A stretch of 64,000 nt of DNA, taken from NCBI RefSeq assembly GCF_003116585.1, contig NZ_QEHM01000010.1, forward strand, positions 172,800-236,799, written 5' to 3'. Positions 40,762-50,046 of this stretch are shown one piece after another (the stretch's first letter is position 1; each line of letters opens with the position of its first letter). The position numbers were made by a program, and so were the translations under genes. The notes under the pieces were generated by a model. It was not told the origin of the DNA and ran no database searches. It worked only from the letters and a program-made list of their open reading frames with translations. The stretch comes from Albibacillus kandeliae. Its GTDB lineage: Bacteria; Pseudomonadota; Alphaproteobacteria; Rhodobacterales; Rhodobacteraceae.

Positions 40762-41715
40762 ATGAAACGCAGAGATATTTTCAAGGGCGCGGTACTTGGC
40801 CTCGCCCTTGTCGGCGCGGGCCCCGCGCTGGCGCAGGACACCAAGGTGATCGGCGTTGCGATCCCCTCGGCCACCCACGGCTTCATGGGCGGGCTGAACT
40901 ACCACGCACAGGCCGCGATCGAACGCCTCGAGGCGACTTATCCGCAGCTGGACTTCGTGCTGGCGACGGCAGGCGACGCGGGCAAGATGGTCAACGATAT
41001 CGAGGACATGGTCGCCACGCGCAACATCAGCGCGCTGGTCGTGCTGCCGTTCGAATCCGAGCCGCTGACCGCGCCGGTGCAGGCGGTGAAGGACGCCGGC
41101 ATCTGGGTAACGGTCGTTGACCGGGGCCTCTCGGTTCCGAACATCGAGGACCTTTATGTCGCCGGGGACAACACCGGCTTTGGCCGCGTGGCGGGCGAGT
41201 ACTTTGCCGAGAACCTGAAGTCGGGCGACAACGTCGTCGTTCTGCGCGGGATCCCGACAACGCTCGACAACGAGCGGGTCGATGCCTTTACGGCGGCAAT
41301 CGAAGGGACCGGGATCAACGTGCTCGACATGCAGCACGGCAACTGGAACCGCGACGACGCGTTCAACGTGATGCAGGACTTCCTGTCGAAGTACGATGAC
41401 ATCGACGCGGTCTGGGCGGCCGATGACGACATGGCTGTCGGCGTGCTGGAAGCCATCGACCAGGCGGGCCGGAACGACGAGATGTGGGTCGTCGGCGGCG
41501 CGGGCATGAAGGAAATCATCAAGCGCATGATGGATGGCGACCCGATGCTGCCGGTGAACGTGACCTATCCTCCGGCGCAGATCGCAACCGCGATCGAGCT
41601 GACGGCGCTTGGTCAGGTCTCGCCCACCCCTGTCTCGGGACGATTCATCATTGGCAGCCAGCGGATCACGCCGGAGAATGCCGAACAGTACTACTTCCCC
41701 GACAGCCCGTTCTGA
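40762..41715 (+). CDS. Sugar ABC transporter periplasmic binding protein
   Basis: A 317-residue periplasmic binding protein of the RbsB type. It has a signal peptide (MKRRDIFKGAVLGLALVGAG, cleaved near ALAQ) with a twin-Arg-like start, then VIGVAIPSATHGFMGGLNYH, ISALVVLPFESEPLTAPVQA, and VWAADDDMAVGVLEAIDQAG. The ATG at 40762 follows GGGAGGAAAGAC; the longer GTG at 40735 lies inside the permease tail. The gene ends the operon and is followed by a strong terminator. Confidence 0.93.
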   Translation: MKRRDIFKGAVLGLALVGAGPALAQDTKVIGVAIPSATHGFMGGLNYHAQAAIERLEATYPQLDFVLATAGDAGKMVNDIEDMVATRNISALVVLPFESEPLTAPVQAVKDAGIWVTVVDRGLSVPNIEDLYVAGDNTGFGRVAGEYFAENLKSGDNVVVLRGIPTTLDNERVDAFTAAIEGTGINVLDMQHGNWNRDDAFNVMQDFLSKYDDIDAVWAADDDMAVGVLEAIDQAGRNDEMWVVGGAGMKEIIKRMMDGDPMLPVNVTYPPAQIATAIELTALGQVSPTPVSGRFIIGSQRITPENAEQYYFPDSPF

Positions 41716-41739
41716 TCAGGGACGAGGGCCGGAAACGAC

Positions 41740-41768
41740 AACGCCGAGCGGATAGTCCGCTCGGCGTT
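41740..41768. terminator. Strong terminator of the sugar ABC operon
   Basis: A 13-base perfect stem, AACGCCGAGCGGA and TCCGCTCGGCGTT with loop TAG, followed by TT and a T-containing run. It also separates the convergent ilvD gene. Confidence 0.92.
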
Positions 41769-41811
41769 TTGCGTTCTTCGGGGCCACGTCGCGCATGGCC
41801 CCGCTTGGGGA

Positions 41812-43659
41812 TCAGTTGCGCTTGAGCTGGCTCACGTCCCGTACCGCGCCGCGCGCGGCCGAGGTGGTCAGGGCGGCATAGGCCTGCAGCGCGCTCGATA
41901 CCTTGCGGGTGCGCTTCTCTTCCGGGAACCAGCCCTTGGCCTCGCGCGCAGCGCGGCGCTCGGCGAGGACGGCATCGTCCACGGCGAGGTGGATCTTGCG
42001 GTTCGGGATGTCGATCTCGATCAGGTCGCCTTCTTCCACCAGCCCGATGGTGCCGCCTTCTGCGGCTTCCGGGGACACGTGGCCGATGGACAGACCCGAG
42101 GAGCCGCCGGAGAAGCGCCCGTCGGTGACCAGCGCGCAGGCTTTACCGAGGCCCTTCGACTTGAGGTAGGAGGTCGGGTAGAGCATCTCCTGCATCCCCG
42201 GACCGCCGCGCGGGCCTTCGTAGCGGATCAGAACGATGTCGCCTTCCTTGACCTTGCCGGTGAGGATCGAGCTGACCGCGCTGTCCTGGCTCTCGAAGAT
42301 GCGGGCCGGGCCGGTGAAGGTCAGGATCGACTCGTCGACGCCTGCGGTCTTCACGATGCAGCCATCCTCGGCGAGGTTGCCGTAGAGCACGGCGAGGCCG
42401 CCGTCCTTGCTGAAGGCATTCTCGGCATTGCGGATGACCCCGCTCGTGCGGTCGAGATCCAGCGTGTCATACCGGCGCGCCTGCGAAAACGCGGTCTGGG
42501 TCGGAACGCCGCCCGGCGCCGCGCGGAAGAAGTCGTGCACGGACTCGGAATTGGTGCGGGTGATGTCCCAGCGGTCGAGCGCCTGCGCGAGGCTCTCGGA
42601 ATGGACGCTGCCGACCGAGGTGTCGAGCAGGCCGACGCGGTCCAGTTCACCGAGGATGGACATGATGCCGCCGGCACGGTGGACGTCTTCCATGTGGACG
42701 TCGTTCTTGGCCGGAGCCACCTTGCACAGTACCGGAACGTTGCGGGACAGCTGGTCGATGTCGGACATGTCGAAATCGACCTCGCCCTCGACCGCCGCCG
42801 CCAGCAGGTGCAGAACCGTGTTGGTCGAACCGCCCATCGCGATGTCGAGCGTCATCGCGTTCTTGAACGCCGGGACCGTCGCGATGGAGCGCGGCAGGAC
42901 CGAGGCATCGTCCTGTTCGTAGTAGCGGCGCGCGAGGTCGACGACGAGGTGACCGGCCTCGACGAATAGGCGCTCGCGGTCGGCATGGGTCGCGAGGGTC
43001 GAGCCGTTGCCCGGCAGCGAGAGGCCAAGCGCCTCGGTCAGGCAGTTCATGGAGTTCGCGGTGAACATGCCCGAGCAGGAGCCACAGGTGGGGCAGGCAG
43101 CGCGCTCGATCGCGGCAACCTGTTCGTCGGAATAGCTGTCGTCGGCGGCGGCAACCATCGCGTCGACGAGGTCAAGCGCGGTTTCCTTGCCTTCCCACAC
43201 GACCTTGCCGGCTTCCATCGGGCCGCCCGAGACGAAGACGACGGGAATGTTCAGTCGCATGGCGGCCATGAGCATACCCGGGGTGATCTTGTCGCAGTTC
43301 GAGATGCAGACCATGGCATCGGCGCAATGGGCGTTGACCATGTACTCGACGCTGTCGGCGATGATCTCGCGCGAGGGCAGGGAGTAGAGCATCCCGTCGT
43401 GACCCATCGCGATGCCGTCGTCGACCGCGATGGTGTTGAATTCCTTCGCCACACCGCCGGCCTTCTCGACCTCGCGGGCCACGAGTTGGCCGAGGTCCTT
43501 GAGGTGGACGTGTCCGGGCACGAACTGGGTAAAGGAGTTGACGATGGCGATGATCGGCTTGCCGAAATCGTCATCCTTCATTCCGGTTGCACGCCACAGG
43601 CCACGGGCGCCGGCCATGTTGCGGCCGTGGGTACTGGTTCTCGATCGATAACGGGGCAT
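41812..43659 (-). CDS. ilvD: Dihydroxy-acid dehydratase IlvD
   Basis: IlvD converts 2,3-dihydroxy acids to 2-oxo acids in valine, isoleucine and pantothenate synthesis, using an iron-sulphur cluster. The 615-residue product has [20 protein letters not shown] at the start and cluster Cys residues in NCDKITPGM (Cys122) and [16 protein letters not shown], plus [20 protein letters not shown]. Length and motifs match the long enteric-type housekeeping enzyme rather than sugar-acid dehydratases. The start is the ATG at 43659 behind GGGAGGG; the frame is open further upstream but not protein-like. It is divergent from a LysR gene. Confidence 0.95.
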   Translation of the reverse strand: MPRYRSRTSTHGRNMAGARGLWRATGMKDDDFGKPIIAIVNSFTQFVPGHVHLKDLGQLVAREVEKAGGVAKEFNTIAVDDGIAMGHDGMLYSLPSREIIADSVEYMVNAHCADAMVCISNCDKITPGMLMAAMRLNIPVVFVSGGPMEAGKVVWEGKETALDLVDAMVAAADDSYSDEQVAAIERAACPTCGSCSGMFTANSMNCLTEALGLSLPGNGSTLATHADRERLFVEAGHLVVDLARRYYEQDDASVLPRSIATVPAFKNAMTLDIAMGGSTNTVLHLLAAAVEGEVDFDMSDIDQLSRNVPVLCKVAPAKNDVHMEDVHRAGGIMSILGELDRVGLLDTSVGSVHSESLAQALDRWDITRTNSESVHDFFRAAPGGVPTQTAFSQARRYDTLDLDRTSGVIRNAENAFSKDGGLAVLYGNLAEDGCIVKTAGVDESILTFTGPARIFESQDSAVSSILTGKVKEGDIVLIRYEGPRGGPGMQEMLYPTSYLKSKGLGKACALVTDGRFSGGSSGLSIGHVSPEAAEGGTIGLVEEGDLIEIDIPNRKIHLAVDDAVLAERRAAREAKGWFPEEKRTRKVSSALQAYAALTTSAARGAVRDVSQLKRN

Positions 43660-43761
43660 CGAACCCTCCCTGAATTGCGAATCGCGCGTCAAACTACCTG
43701 CCTCGTGTTTGAGACGGAAATATATTATAAAGGGGCTATTAGGTCGCTGGAGATATAAGAA

Positions 43762-44691
43762 ATGCAAGTCCGTCAGTTGAGGCACTTCCTTGCCGTCGCC
43801 GAGACACTGCATTTCGGCAGGGCCGCCGAACAGCTTGGCATGACGCAGCCGCCCCTCAGCCAATCGGTGCAGGCGCTGGAACGCGACCTCGGTGCGCCAC
43901 TGTTCGAACGGACCCGGCGCAGTGTTGCCCTGACGGCCTTTGGTGCCCAGTGGCTGCCGCATGTGCGCGCGGTTCTCGACGACCTGTCGCACCTCGAAGT
44001 CACAGCCGACCGGTTGATCAACGGTCATGCGGGGCGCCTGTCGCTCTCTTTCGTCAGCACTGCCGACTACAGCGTTCTGCCGTCACTGGTGCACCGGTTC
44101 CGCCAGCTCTATCCCGACGTGGACCTGTCGCTGACCGAAGCCACCAGCGATACGCAGATCGCCTCGCTGCTGAGGGGGGACGGGCATGTGGGGATCATCA
44201 TCCCGCCCAGCGAGGAGCGGTTGCATCCGAGTTTCGGCTATCGCGGTCTGGTCCGCGAACCGCTGGTCGCCGCGGTGCCCGACAGCTGGGTCACCGAGGG
44301 GCGCTTGCGGCCGACGGGCGGGCGCATCAGCCCGGCGGAGGTGATCTCGTCGCCGCTGATCGTGTTTCCGCGAAGCGCGGCACCTGCGTTCTACGATCTT
44401 GTCACGGACTACTATGTTGCCTGTGGCGGGACGGCCGAGATCGTGCAGAACGCGATCCAGATGCAGACCATCATCAGCCTTGTCTCCGCCGGGATGGGGG
44501 TTGCGCTGGTGCCGGAGTCGCTGCGCCATCTCGCGCGCTCCGGTGTCCGGTATCTCGATCTGGACGGCACTCCGCCGCTGCTGGAGACCGGGGTGATCTG
44601 GCGGCGCGACGACCGGTCGCCGATCCTTCGCAACTTCCTCGACGTGACCGAGCAGATCACGGTGGCCGAGGAGCCGGTTCGGGCCGGTTGA
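43762..44691 (+). CDS. LysR family transcriptional regulator (divergent from ilvD)
   Basis: A 309-residue LysR-type regulator: helix-turn-helix in [40 protein letters not shown]; then a co-inducer domain ([54 protein letters not shown]). Divergence from ilvD with 102 bases between suggests it controls ilvD or itself; the ligand is unknown. Its last codons form one arm of a terminator shared with the next gene. Confidence 0.9.
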   Translation: MQVRQLRHFLAVAETLHFGRAAEQLGMTQPPLSQSVQALERDLGAPLFERTRRSVALTAFGAQWLPHVRAVLDDLSHLEVTADRLINGHAGRLSLSFVSTADYSVLPSLVHRFRQLYPDVDLSLTEATSDTQIASLLRGDGHVGIIIPPSEERLHPSFGYRGLVREPLVAAVPDSWVTEGRLRPTGGRISPAEVISSPLIVFPRSAAPAFYDLVTDYYVACGGTAEIVQNAIQMQTIISLVSAGMGVALVPESLRHLARSGVRYLDLDGTPPLLETGVIWRRDDRSPILRNFLDVTEQITVAEEPVRAG

Positions 44692-44706
44692 CCGGGCCCG
44701 AACCGG
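44674..44706. terminator. Bidirectional terminator overlapping the lysR 3' end
   Basis: A 12-base perfect stem, CCGGTTCGGGCC and GGCCCGAACCGG with a 9-base loop, spans the lysR stop codon and the convergent dehydrogenase end. It lacks a long T-run, but arm length and position support termination. Confidence 0.75.
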
Positions 44707-44712
44707 AGGGCT

Positions 44713-46242
44713 TCAGCGCTCGGCGAGATCGCCGGGCAGCAGGGCGTCGGGCAGGTTCTGGTAGCAGACCGGGCGCAGGAAGCGGCGGATCGAGAGCGTG
44801 CCCACCGAGGTTGCGCCGAAGTTGGTCGAGGCGGGGTAGGGTCCGCCATGCACCATGCTGTCTGCCACTTCGACCCCGGTCGGGAAGCCGTTGACGAGCA
44901 GACGCCCGGCCTTGCGTTCGAGGACTGGCAGAAGCCTTGCGGCGACCGGCGTGTCCTCGGCATCCATCTGGAGGGTCGCGGTCAACTGGCCTTCGAACCC
45001 GCGTGCCAGGGTCAGCATTTCCTCGGGGCCTGACACCCGGATGACGAGGCCGAGCGGGCCGAAGACTTCTTCGCCAAGCGCATGGTCCTGCAGGTAGGTC
45101 GCGGCGTCGGTTTCGAAGAGGTTCGGGCTGGCCTGCCGTCCTTCATCCTCGGTCACGAGGACGGGTTGCACGGCATTGCGCCCGGCGAAGCGGTCGCGCC
45201 CGCTGCGGTAGGCGGCGGCGATACCGTCCGTCAGCATGGCCTGCGCCCCGACCTTGCCGAGAGCAGCCCCGGCGGCGGCGACAAAGGCGTCGCCCGCCGG
45301 ACCGTGGGAGACTACGGCGATGCCCGGGTTGGTGCAGAATTGTCCCGCGCCCATAGTCAGCGACCCGGCCCAGCCCTCGCCGATCTGCGCTGCGCGCGCC
45401 TCTGCGGCGGCAGGCAGAACGAACATAGGGTTGACCGACCCCAGCTCGCCGAAGAAGGGGATGGGTTCGGGCCGCTGCGCGCAGAGGTCGAAGAGGGCGC
45501 GCCCTGCGCCAAGCGAGCCGGTGAAGCCCACGGCGCGGATAAGCGGATGCTGGACAAGGGCCTGCGCATAGTCGCGCCCGTCACCCTGGATCAGGGAGAA
45601 GACACCGGGGTGAACGCCGCAGCTCTCGATGGCGGCCTTGATCGCCTCGGCGATGATCTCGCCTGTGCCGGGGTGGGCGGGGTGGCCCTTGACCACCACG
45701 GGGCATCCGGCCGCGAGTGCGGCGGCGGTATCGCCCCCGGCGGTCGAGAAGGCGAGGGGGAAGTTCGACGCGCCGAAGACGGCCACCGGACCGATCGGGC
45801 GCTGCACCATCTTCAGATCGGGACGGGGCAGGGGCTGACGGTCGGGCAGGGCCGGATCGTGCCGGATGTCGAGATAGTTGCCCTTCTGGATATGGTCCGC
45901 GAACAGGCGAAGCTGACCCGTGGTGCGCCCGCGTTCGCCCTCGAGCCGCGCGGCGGGCAGACCGCTCTCTGCCGTACCGATGGCGGTAATGGCGGCGCCC
46001 CGCGCCTCGATCTCGTCGGCGATGGTCCGCAGGAAGGCCGCGCGCTCGGCGCGCGAGGAATAGCCGTAGCTCCAGAAGGCTTCCTCGGCGGCCTCGACCG
46101 CAGCGTTGACATCCTCGGTCGTGCCGCGCGCAACATCGAAGCCTTCGCCGGTCAGCGGAGACGAGCGGAAGGTATCCTGTCCAGAGACCCATGCACCCGC
46201 GATCAGGTGCTGGCCCCGGGGCTGGAAGGTACTGTCGTTCAT
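44713..46242 (-). CDS. 2,5-dioxovalerate (2-ketoglutarate semialdehyde) dehydrogenase
   Basis: This enzyme oxidises 2,5-dioxopentanoate to 2-oxoglutarate with NAD(P)+, the last step of oxidative hexuronate breakdown. The 509-residue product is an aldehyde dehydrogenase of the KGSADH branch: cofactor site VFGASNFPLAFSTAGGDTAA, general base Glu266 in FFGELGSVNP, nucleophile Cys303 in GAGQFCTNPG. It is 11 bases downstream of udh and co-directional with the TRAP genes. The substrate comes from the KdgD product encoded on the other arm of the locus. Confidence 0.9.
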   Translation of the reverse strand: MNDSTFQPRGQHLIAGAWVSGQDTFRSSPLTGEGFDVARGTTEDVNAAVEAAEEAFWSYGYSSRAERAAFLRTIADEIEARGAAITAIGTAESGLPAARLEGERGRTTGQLRLFADHIQKGNYLDIRHDPALPDRQPLPRPDLKMVQRPIGPVAVFGASNFPLAFSTAGGDTAAALAAGCPVVVKGHPAHPGTGEIIAEAIKAAIESCGVHPGVFSLIQGDGRDYAQALVQHPLIRAVGFTGSLGAGRALFDLCAQRPEPIPFFGELGSVNPMFVLPAAAEARAAQIGEGWAGSLTMGAGQFCTNPGIAVVSHGPAGDAFVAAAGAALGKVGAQAMLTDGIAAAYRSGRDRFAGRNAVQPVLVTEDEGRQASPNLFETDAATYLQDHALGEEVFGPLGLVIRVSGPEEMLTLARGFEGQLTATLQMDAEDTPVAARLLPVLERKAGRLLVNGFPTGVEVADSMVHGGPYPASTNFGATSVGTLSIRRFLRPVCYQNLPDALLPGDLAER

Positions 46243-46253
46243 CGTGGTTCTCC

Positions 46254-47048
46254 TCAGGTCCTGTGGATCGGTTCCGCGGTGAACTTGCCGCCCTGGTAGA
46301 GGCTTTCCGGCGCATCCGCTGCGGGCCGGGGGGCTGCCGCTTCCACCTCGGCTCGGTACGCCTCGGAGTTATCCCTTGGCCGCCAGCCGATCAACCTTGC
46401 GGTCTCGGTGTTCCACCAGCCCTCGTCATTGTCGGAGACGCCCCAGATGGTCGGGCAGCCCAGCATCGGGACGCGGAAGACGCATTCGACCAGCGAGATG
46501 AAGTCGTCGGGAGACATCCATGTGGCCAGCATGCGCCGGTCGCGCGGCTTCTCGAAGCAGGAGCCGATGCGGATCAGCGCGGTCTCTTGCCCGAACTTGG
46601 AGTGATAGAGCGAGGCCATCGCCTCGCCAAAGCACTTGGAGACGCCGTAGAGCCCGTCGGGCCTGGTCGGCATGGTGGTGTCGATCACCTGGTCCTGCTG
46701 GTAGTAGCCGATGGTGTGGTTCGACGACGCGAAGAAGATGCGCGGCATCCCGTGCGCCCGCGCGGCCTCGTAAAGGTTGTAGACCCCGGTGATGTTGCCG
46801 CGCTGGATCATGTCCCAGGGCCGCTCGACCGAGACTCCGCCGAGATGAAGGATACCGTCGCAATCCTTCACGAGGTCGAAGACGGCCTGTTCGTCGCCGA
46901 GGTCGCAGGGCACGACCTCTTCGTTGGCGCCCGCGGGCTCCATGTCGGCGATATCGGAGAGGCGCAGTACCTCGGCCAGATGGCCCAGCCGGGCCCGGGC
47001 CAGTTTGCCGAGGTTCCCGGCGGCGCCGGTGATGAGCAGTCGTTTCAA
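46254..47048 (-). CDS. udh: Uronate dehydrogenase
   Basis: Udh oxidises D-galacturonate or D-glucuronate at C1 to the aldaro-lactone, using NAD+. The 264-residue product is an extended short-chain dehydrogenase: TGAAGNLG at 7-14, catalytic Tyr134 and Lys138 in DGLYGVSKCFGE, and FASSNHTIGYY. The whole sequence resembles Agrobacterium Udh closely. The start is TTG at 47048, with AGGAG eight bases upstream; no ATG is available in a sensible place. It lies between dctM and the KGSADH gene in the leftward operon. Confidence 0.93.
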   Translation of the reverse strand: MKRLLITGAAGNLGKLARARLGHLAEVLRLSDIADMEPAGANEEVVPCDLGDEQAVFDLVKDCDGILHLGGVSVERPWDMIQRGNITGVYNLYEAARAHGMPRIFFASSNHTIGYYQQDQVIDTTMPTRPDGLYGVSKCFGEAMASLYHSKFGQETALIRIGSCFEKPRDRRMLATWMSPDDFISLVECVFRVPMLGCPTIWGVSDNDEGWWNTETARLIGWRPRDNSEAYRAEVEAAAPRPAADAPESLYQGGKFTAEPIHRT

Positions 47049-47059
47049 GGCGTCAGCTC

Positions 47060-48337
47060 CTATTTCAGAAGGTTGGGGAGGGTCATGGAGAAGGCGGGTA
47101 CGTAGGTGACCAGCATCAGCGCGACGAGGATGGCCGCGTAGAAGGGCCAGATCGTCCTGACCGCCTGTTCGATCCGGATGCCGCCGACGACGCAGCCGAC
47201 GAAGAGGCAGGCGCCGACGGGCGGGGTGCAGAGACCAAGGCCGAGGTTCATCATCATGATTACGCCGAACTGAACCGGGTCCATGCCGAGGCCGACGACC
47301 ACGGGAAGGAAGATCGGGGTGCAGATCAGGATCAGGGCCGCCATGTCCATGATCATGCCCAGCACCAGCAGGGTGAGGTTGAGCAGGAGCAGGATGATGA
47401 AGGGGTTGGACGAGATCGAGGTGACGAAGGTGGCGAGGTTGTCGGGCACCCGGTAGAGCGCGAGCAGGTAGGCGAAGGACGAGGCCGTCGCGACCAGCAG
47501 CATCACCAGTGCGGTGGTGCGCACGGCGGCCACCACCGCGCGCTTGAACCCGGCCCAGGTGAGCTCTCGGTAGACGAAGACAGTTACCGCGATCGCCCAG
47601 ATTGCCCCGAAGGCGCCGGACTCGGTGACCGTCATCACGCCCGAGAGGACGCCGCCGACGATGATGACAGCGGTCAGCAGCCCGGGTACGGCCACGACAA
47701 AGCTCAGGAGCAGGGCGCGCCAGCCGGGAAACTCCTCGGACGGATAGCCGCGCTTGACGGCGATGTACCAGGCCACGATGCCGAGGCAGAGGCACATCAG
47801 GATGCCGGGGATCACCCCAGCGATGAAGAGCTGCGAGACCGAGACGCCGCCCGCCGCGACCGCGTAGAGGATCATGTTGTGGGAGGGCGGGATCACCACC
47901 CCGGCGACAGAAGAGGTGACGGTGACGTTGACCGCATAGTCGGCGTCGTAGCCCTTTTCCTTCATCACCGGCATGAGGATGGCGCCAAGGGCGGAGGTGT
48001 CGGCGACCGCAGACCCCGAGATGCCGCCGAACAGCATGGACGAGGCCACGTTGACCACGCCGAGCCCGCCGCGCGACTTGCCCACGGCAGAGGCGGCGAG
48101 ACGGACCAGCCGGGCAGCGATGCCACCCTGCATCATCAGTTCGCCGGCAAAGATGAAGAAGGGGATCGCCAGCAGCGAGAAGACCGAGATGCCAGAGAGG
48201 ATGCGCTGGAATCCGATGAACATCGGCAGCCCTTCGTAGAGAAAGCCACCCACCGTCGCGAGGCCGAGCGCGAAGGCGACGGGCATGCCCGAGATGAGCC
48301 CCAGGGCGAAGACGCCAAAGAGAATTGCGAGGCCCAT
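47060..48337 (-). CDS. TRAP transporter large permease (DctM type)
   Basis: A 425-residue TRAP large subunit with about 12 membrane segments. Family features: LLAIPFFIFAGELMMQGGIA, NVASSMLFGGISGSAVADTS, AVNVTVTSSVAGVVIPPSHN, GLGLCTPPVGACLFVG. It works with DctQ and DctP for ion-driven uptake. Its start abuts the dctQ stop. The substrate is probably a hexuronate, from the catabolic genes next to it. Confidence 0.95.
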   Translation of the reverse strand: MGLAILFGVFALGLISGMPVAFALGLATVGGFLYEGLPMFIGFQRILSGISVFSLLAIPFFIFAGELMMQGGIAARLVRLAASAVGKSRGGLGVVNVASSMLFGGISGSAVADTSALGAILMPVMKEKGYDADYAVNVTVTSSVAGVVIPPSHNMILYAVAAGGVSVSQLFIAGVIPGILMCLCLGIVAWYIAVKRGYPSEEFPGWRALLLSFVVAVPGLLTAVIIVGGVLSGVMTVTESGAFGAIWAIAVTVFVYRELTWAGFKRAVVAAVRTTALVMLLVATASSFAYLLALYRVPDNLATFVTSISSNPFIILLLLNLTLLVLGMIMDMAALILICTPIFLPVVVGLGMDPVQFGVIMMMNLGLGLCTPPVGACLFVGCVVGGIRIEQAVRTIWPFYAAILVALMLVTYVPAFSMTLPNLLK

Positions 48338-48856
48338 TCAGTGCTCCAGAGGGTCTTGGCCACGGGCGAGCGTGACGAGGTGATAGAGGGAAAACAGCAC
48401 GCTGAGGACGCCGCAGATGGCCATGGGCACAGCCCGCCAGCCTTCGGCGATGCCCAGCATCGGGATACGGCGGCGCCATGTCTTGTCGCTCAGTTCGTAG
48501 CCCTGCCATGCGAGATAGCAGCCGAAGATGATGACGCCGATCACCGCGATCCAGCGCAACGGCACGCGGATCGGGAGGGGCATCATCTCGCGCAGGAAGT
48601 CGATGGACAGGTGCGCCTTGTTCCAGACCCCGGCGGCGCCCCCGAGGAACGTGATCCAGACCACCAGCAGAAGGGCGGCCTGTTCGACCCATGTCGGGGT
48701 GTCGTTCAGCACGTAGCGGCCGAAGACCAGCCAGCCGAAGATCGCGATGAGGGTGACGAGCTGGATGCCGGCGACGGTGATGCAAAGCCGCGAGGCGAGG
48801 TCGAGCGCGCGATAGACGGGGCCGCGGGTCGCGGGCGCCGGGGAGAGGTCGTTCAT
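48338..48856 (-). CDS. TRAP transporter small permease (DctQ type)
   Basis: A 172-residue TRAP small subunit with four membrane segments. Typical features are VFGRYVLNDTPTWVEQAALL and LGGAAGVWNKAHLSIDFLRE. The start is the ATG at 48856 behind AGGAGTCCCAG; a longer frame to 48907 runs through a hairpin and is not used. The gene lies between dctP and dctM. Confidence 0.93.
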   Translation of the reverse strand: MNDLSPAPATRGPVYRALDLASRLCITVAGIQLVTLIAIFGWLVFGRYVLNDTPTWVEQAALLLVVWITFLGGAAGVWNKAHLSIDFLREMMPLPIRVPLRWIAVIGVIIFGCYLAWQGYELSDKTWRRRIPMLGIAEGWRAVPMAICGVLSVLFSLYHLVTLARGQDPLEH

Positions 48857-48875
48857 CTGGGACTCCTGCGCAAAG

Positions 48876-48905
48876 GAAATGCCCCGGCGCACACCGGGGC
48901 ATTTC
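48876..48905 (-). terminator. Intercistronic hairpin between dctP and dctQ
   Basis: A 12-base perfect stem, GAAATGCCCCGG and CCGGGGCATTTC with a 6-base loop, lies 12 bases after the dctP stop and 20 before dctQ. It can partially terminate or protect the dctP mRNA, giving excess binding protein over permease, as in other binding-protein operons. Confidence 0.75.
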
Positions 48906-48917
48906 AAACCTAGGCGA

Positions 48918-49892
48918 TCATTCGGTCGCCTGGATATCCTTGATCAGGCTCTCCAGATCGGGGTTCGCCTTGATGAAGTTGGCGTAGACCGGGCCCATCT
49001 TGTCCTGGAAGGCCTTGGGGTCCTTGACCTCGTTGATCTCCACGCCTGCGGCCTCGACCTTTTCACGGCTGGCCTTTTCACGCTCGGCCCAGAGCTGGCG
49101 CTGTTCCTCGGCGGCGTGTACCGCCGCTTCCTTGACGATCGCCTTGTCCTCGTCCGAGAGCGGGTCCCAGGTGGCCGTCGAAACGCAGAGGCATTCCGGG
49201 ATGATGAGGTGGTTGGTGATCGAGTAGTACTTGGCCACTTCGAAGTGGTTCGAGCTGTCGTAGGAGGGATAGTTGTTCTCCGCCCCGTCGATCACCCCGG
49301 TCTTGAGCGATTGGTAGACTTCGCCATAGGCCATCGGGGTCGCGTTGCCGCCAAGCTGGTCGACCATGTCGACGTAGAGGTCGTTGTTCATGACGCGGAA
49401 CTTCATGCCCTTGACGTCATCCGGCGTCTCGATCGGGTGCTTGGTGTTGTAGAAGCTGCGCGAGCCGCTGTCGAACCACGAGAGGGCGACAAGGCCTTCG
49501 GCGGCCAGTGCGTCCGAGAACTGCTGCCCGATGGGGCCGTCCATCACGTGGTGCATCTGCTCGACATCCTTGAAGATGAAGGGCAGCGAAAGGACGTTGG
49601 TGGCCGGGACGATCTGGCCCATCGGACCCATGTTGAAGTTTGCGAAGTCCAGGCCGCCGTTGCGCACCTGTTCGATGGCGTCGGGCTGATCGCCGAGAAC
49701 GGCGTTGTGGTAAACCTCGGGCTCGATCCGGCCACCCGTTTTGTCCGCCACTTCCTTGGCGAAGGATTCGAGCGCGATGGAGTTCGGGTAATCCTCGGGG
49801 TGAATGTTCCAGCCACGCCACTGGTCGGCCAGGGCCGGAGCGGCGATCAGGGCGGCGACGGCGCCTGAGAGCGCGATTCTGGTGAAAGTCAT
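48918..49892 (-). CDS. TRAP transporter substrate-binding protein (DctP type)
   Basis: A 324-residue periplasmic binding protein with a signal peptide (MTFTRIALSGAVAALIAAPA, cleaved at ALA). Family features: DFANFNMGPMGQIVPATNVL, RSFYNTKHPIETPDDVKGMK, FRVMNN (the conserved Arg for the substrate carboxylate), and GEVYQSLKTGVIDGAENNYP. The start is the ATG at 49892 with GGGAGGATACC before it. It leads the leftward operon dctP-dctQ-dctM-udh-KGSADH; galacturonate or glucuronate is the likely ligand. Confidence 0.94.
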   Translation of the reverse strand: MTFTRIALSGAVAALIAAPALADQWRGWNIHPEDYPNSIALESFAKEVADKTGGRIEPEVYHNAVLGDQPDAIEQVRNGGLDFANFNMGPMGQIVPATNVLSLPFIFKDVEQMHHVMDGPIGQQFSDALAAEGLVALSWFDSGSRSFYNTKHPIETPDDVKGMKFRVMNNDLYVDMVDQLGGNATPMAYGEVYQSLKTGVIDGAENNYPSYDSSNHFEVAKYYSITNHLIIPECLCVSTATWDPLSDEDKAIVKEAAVHAAEEQRQLWAEREKASREKVEAAGVEINEVKDPKAFQDKMGPVYANFIKANPDLESLIKDIQATE

Positions 49893-50046
49893 ATGGTATC
49901 CTCCCATTTGTCTCGGGCGGTTGGGCCGCCGACATGGCATGGTATGATGAATCATAATATAAGTTGTCAATACATATGATGCATTTTGGGTGTATTTGAC
50001 AAATTCGTCTGAATACCGCTTAAGTCCTCGGGAAAGGATCGCTCTC
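49893..50046. promoter_or_regulatory. Divergent regulatory region of the hexuronate locus
   Basis: TATGAT-GA-ATCATA is a perfect inverted repeat at 49943-49956, a good operator candidate for the GntR/FCD regulator. TTGTCAA (49964-49970) and TTGACAA (49996-50002) are inverted to each other and could be the -35 elements of the leftward dctP and rightward gntR promoters. Confidence 0.6.

Noticed and set aside
43660..44028. N-terminal extension of ilvD
   Set aside because: The extension overlaps the divergent lysR gene and is not protein-like; ATG 43659 has a strong ribosome site and gives the family length.
46254..48902. 882-residue frame reading through udh and antisense-like sequence
   Set aside because: Only its last 264 codons are real (Udh); the rest is an out-of-frame reading of dctM and dctQ.
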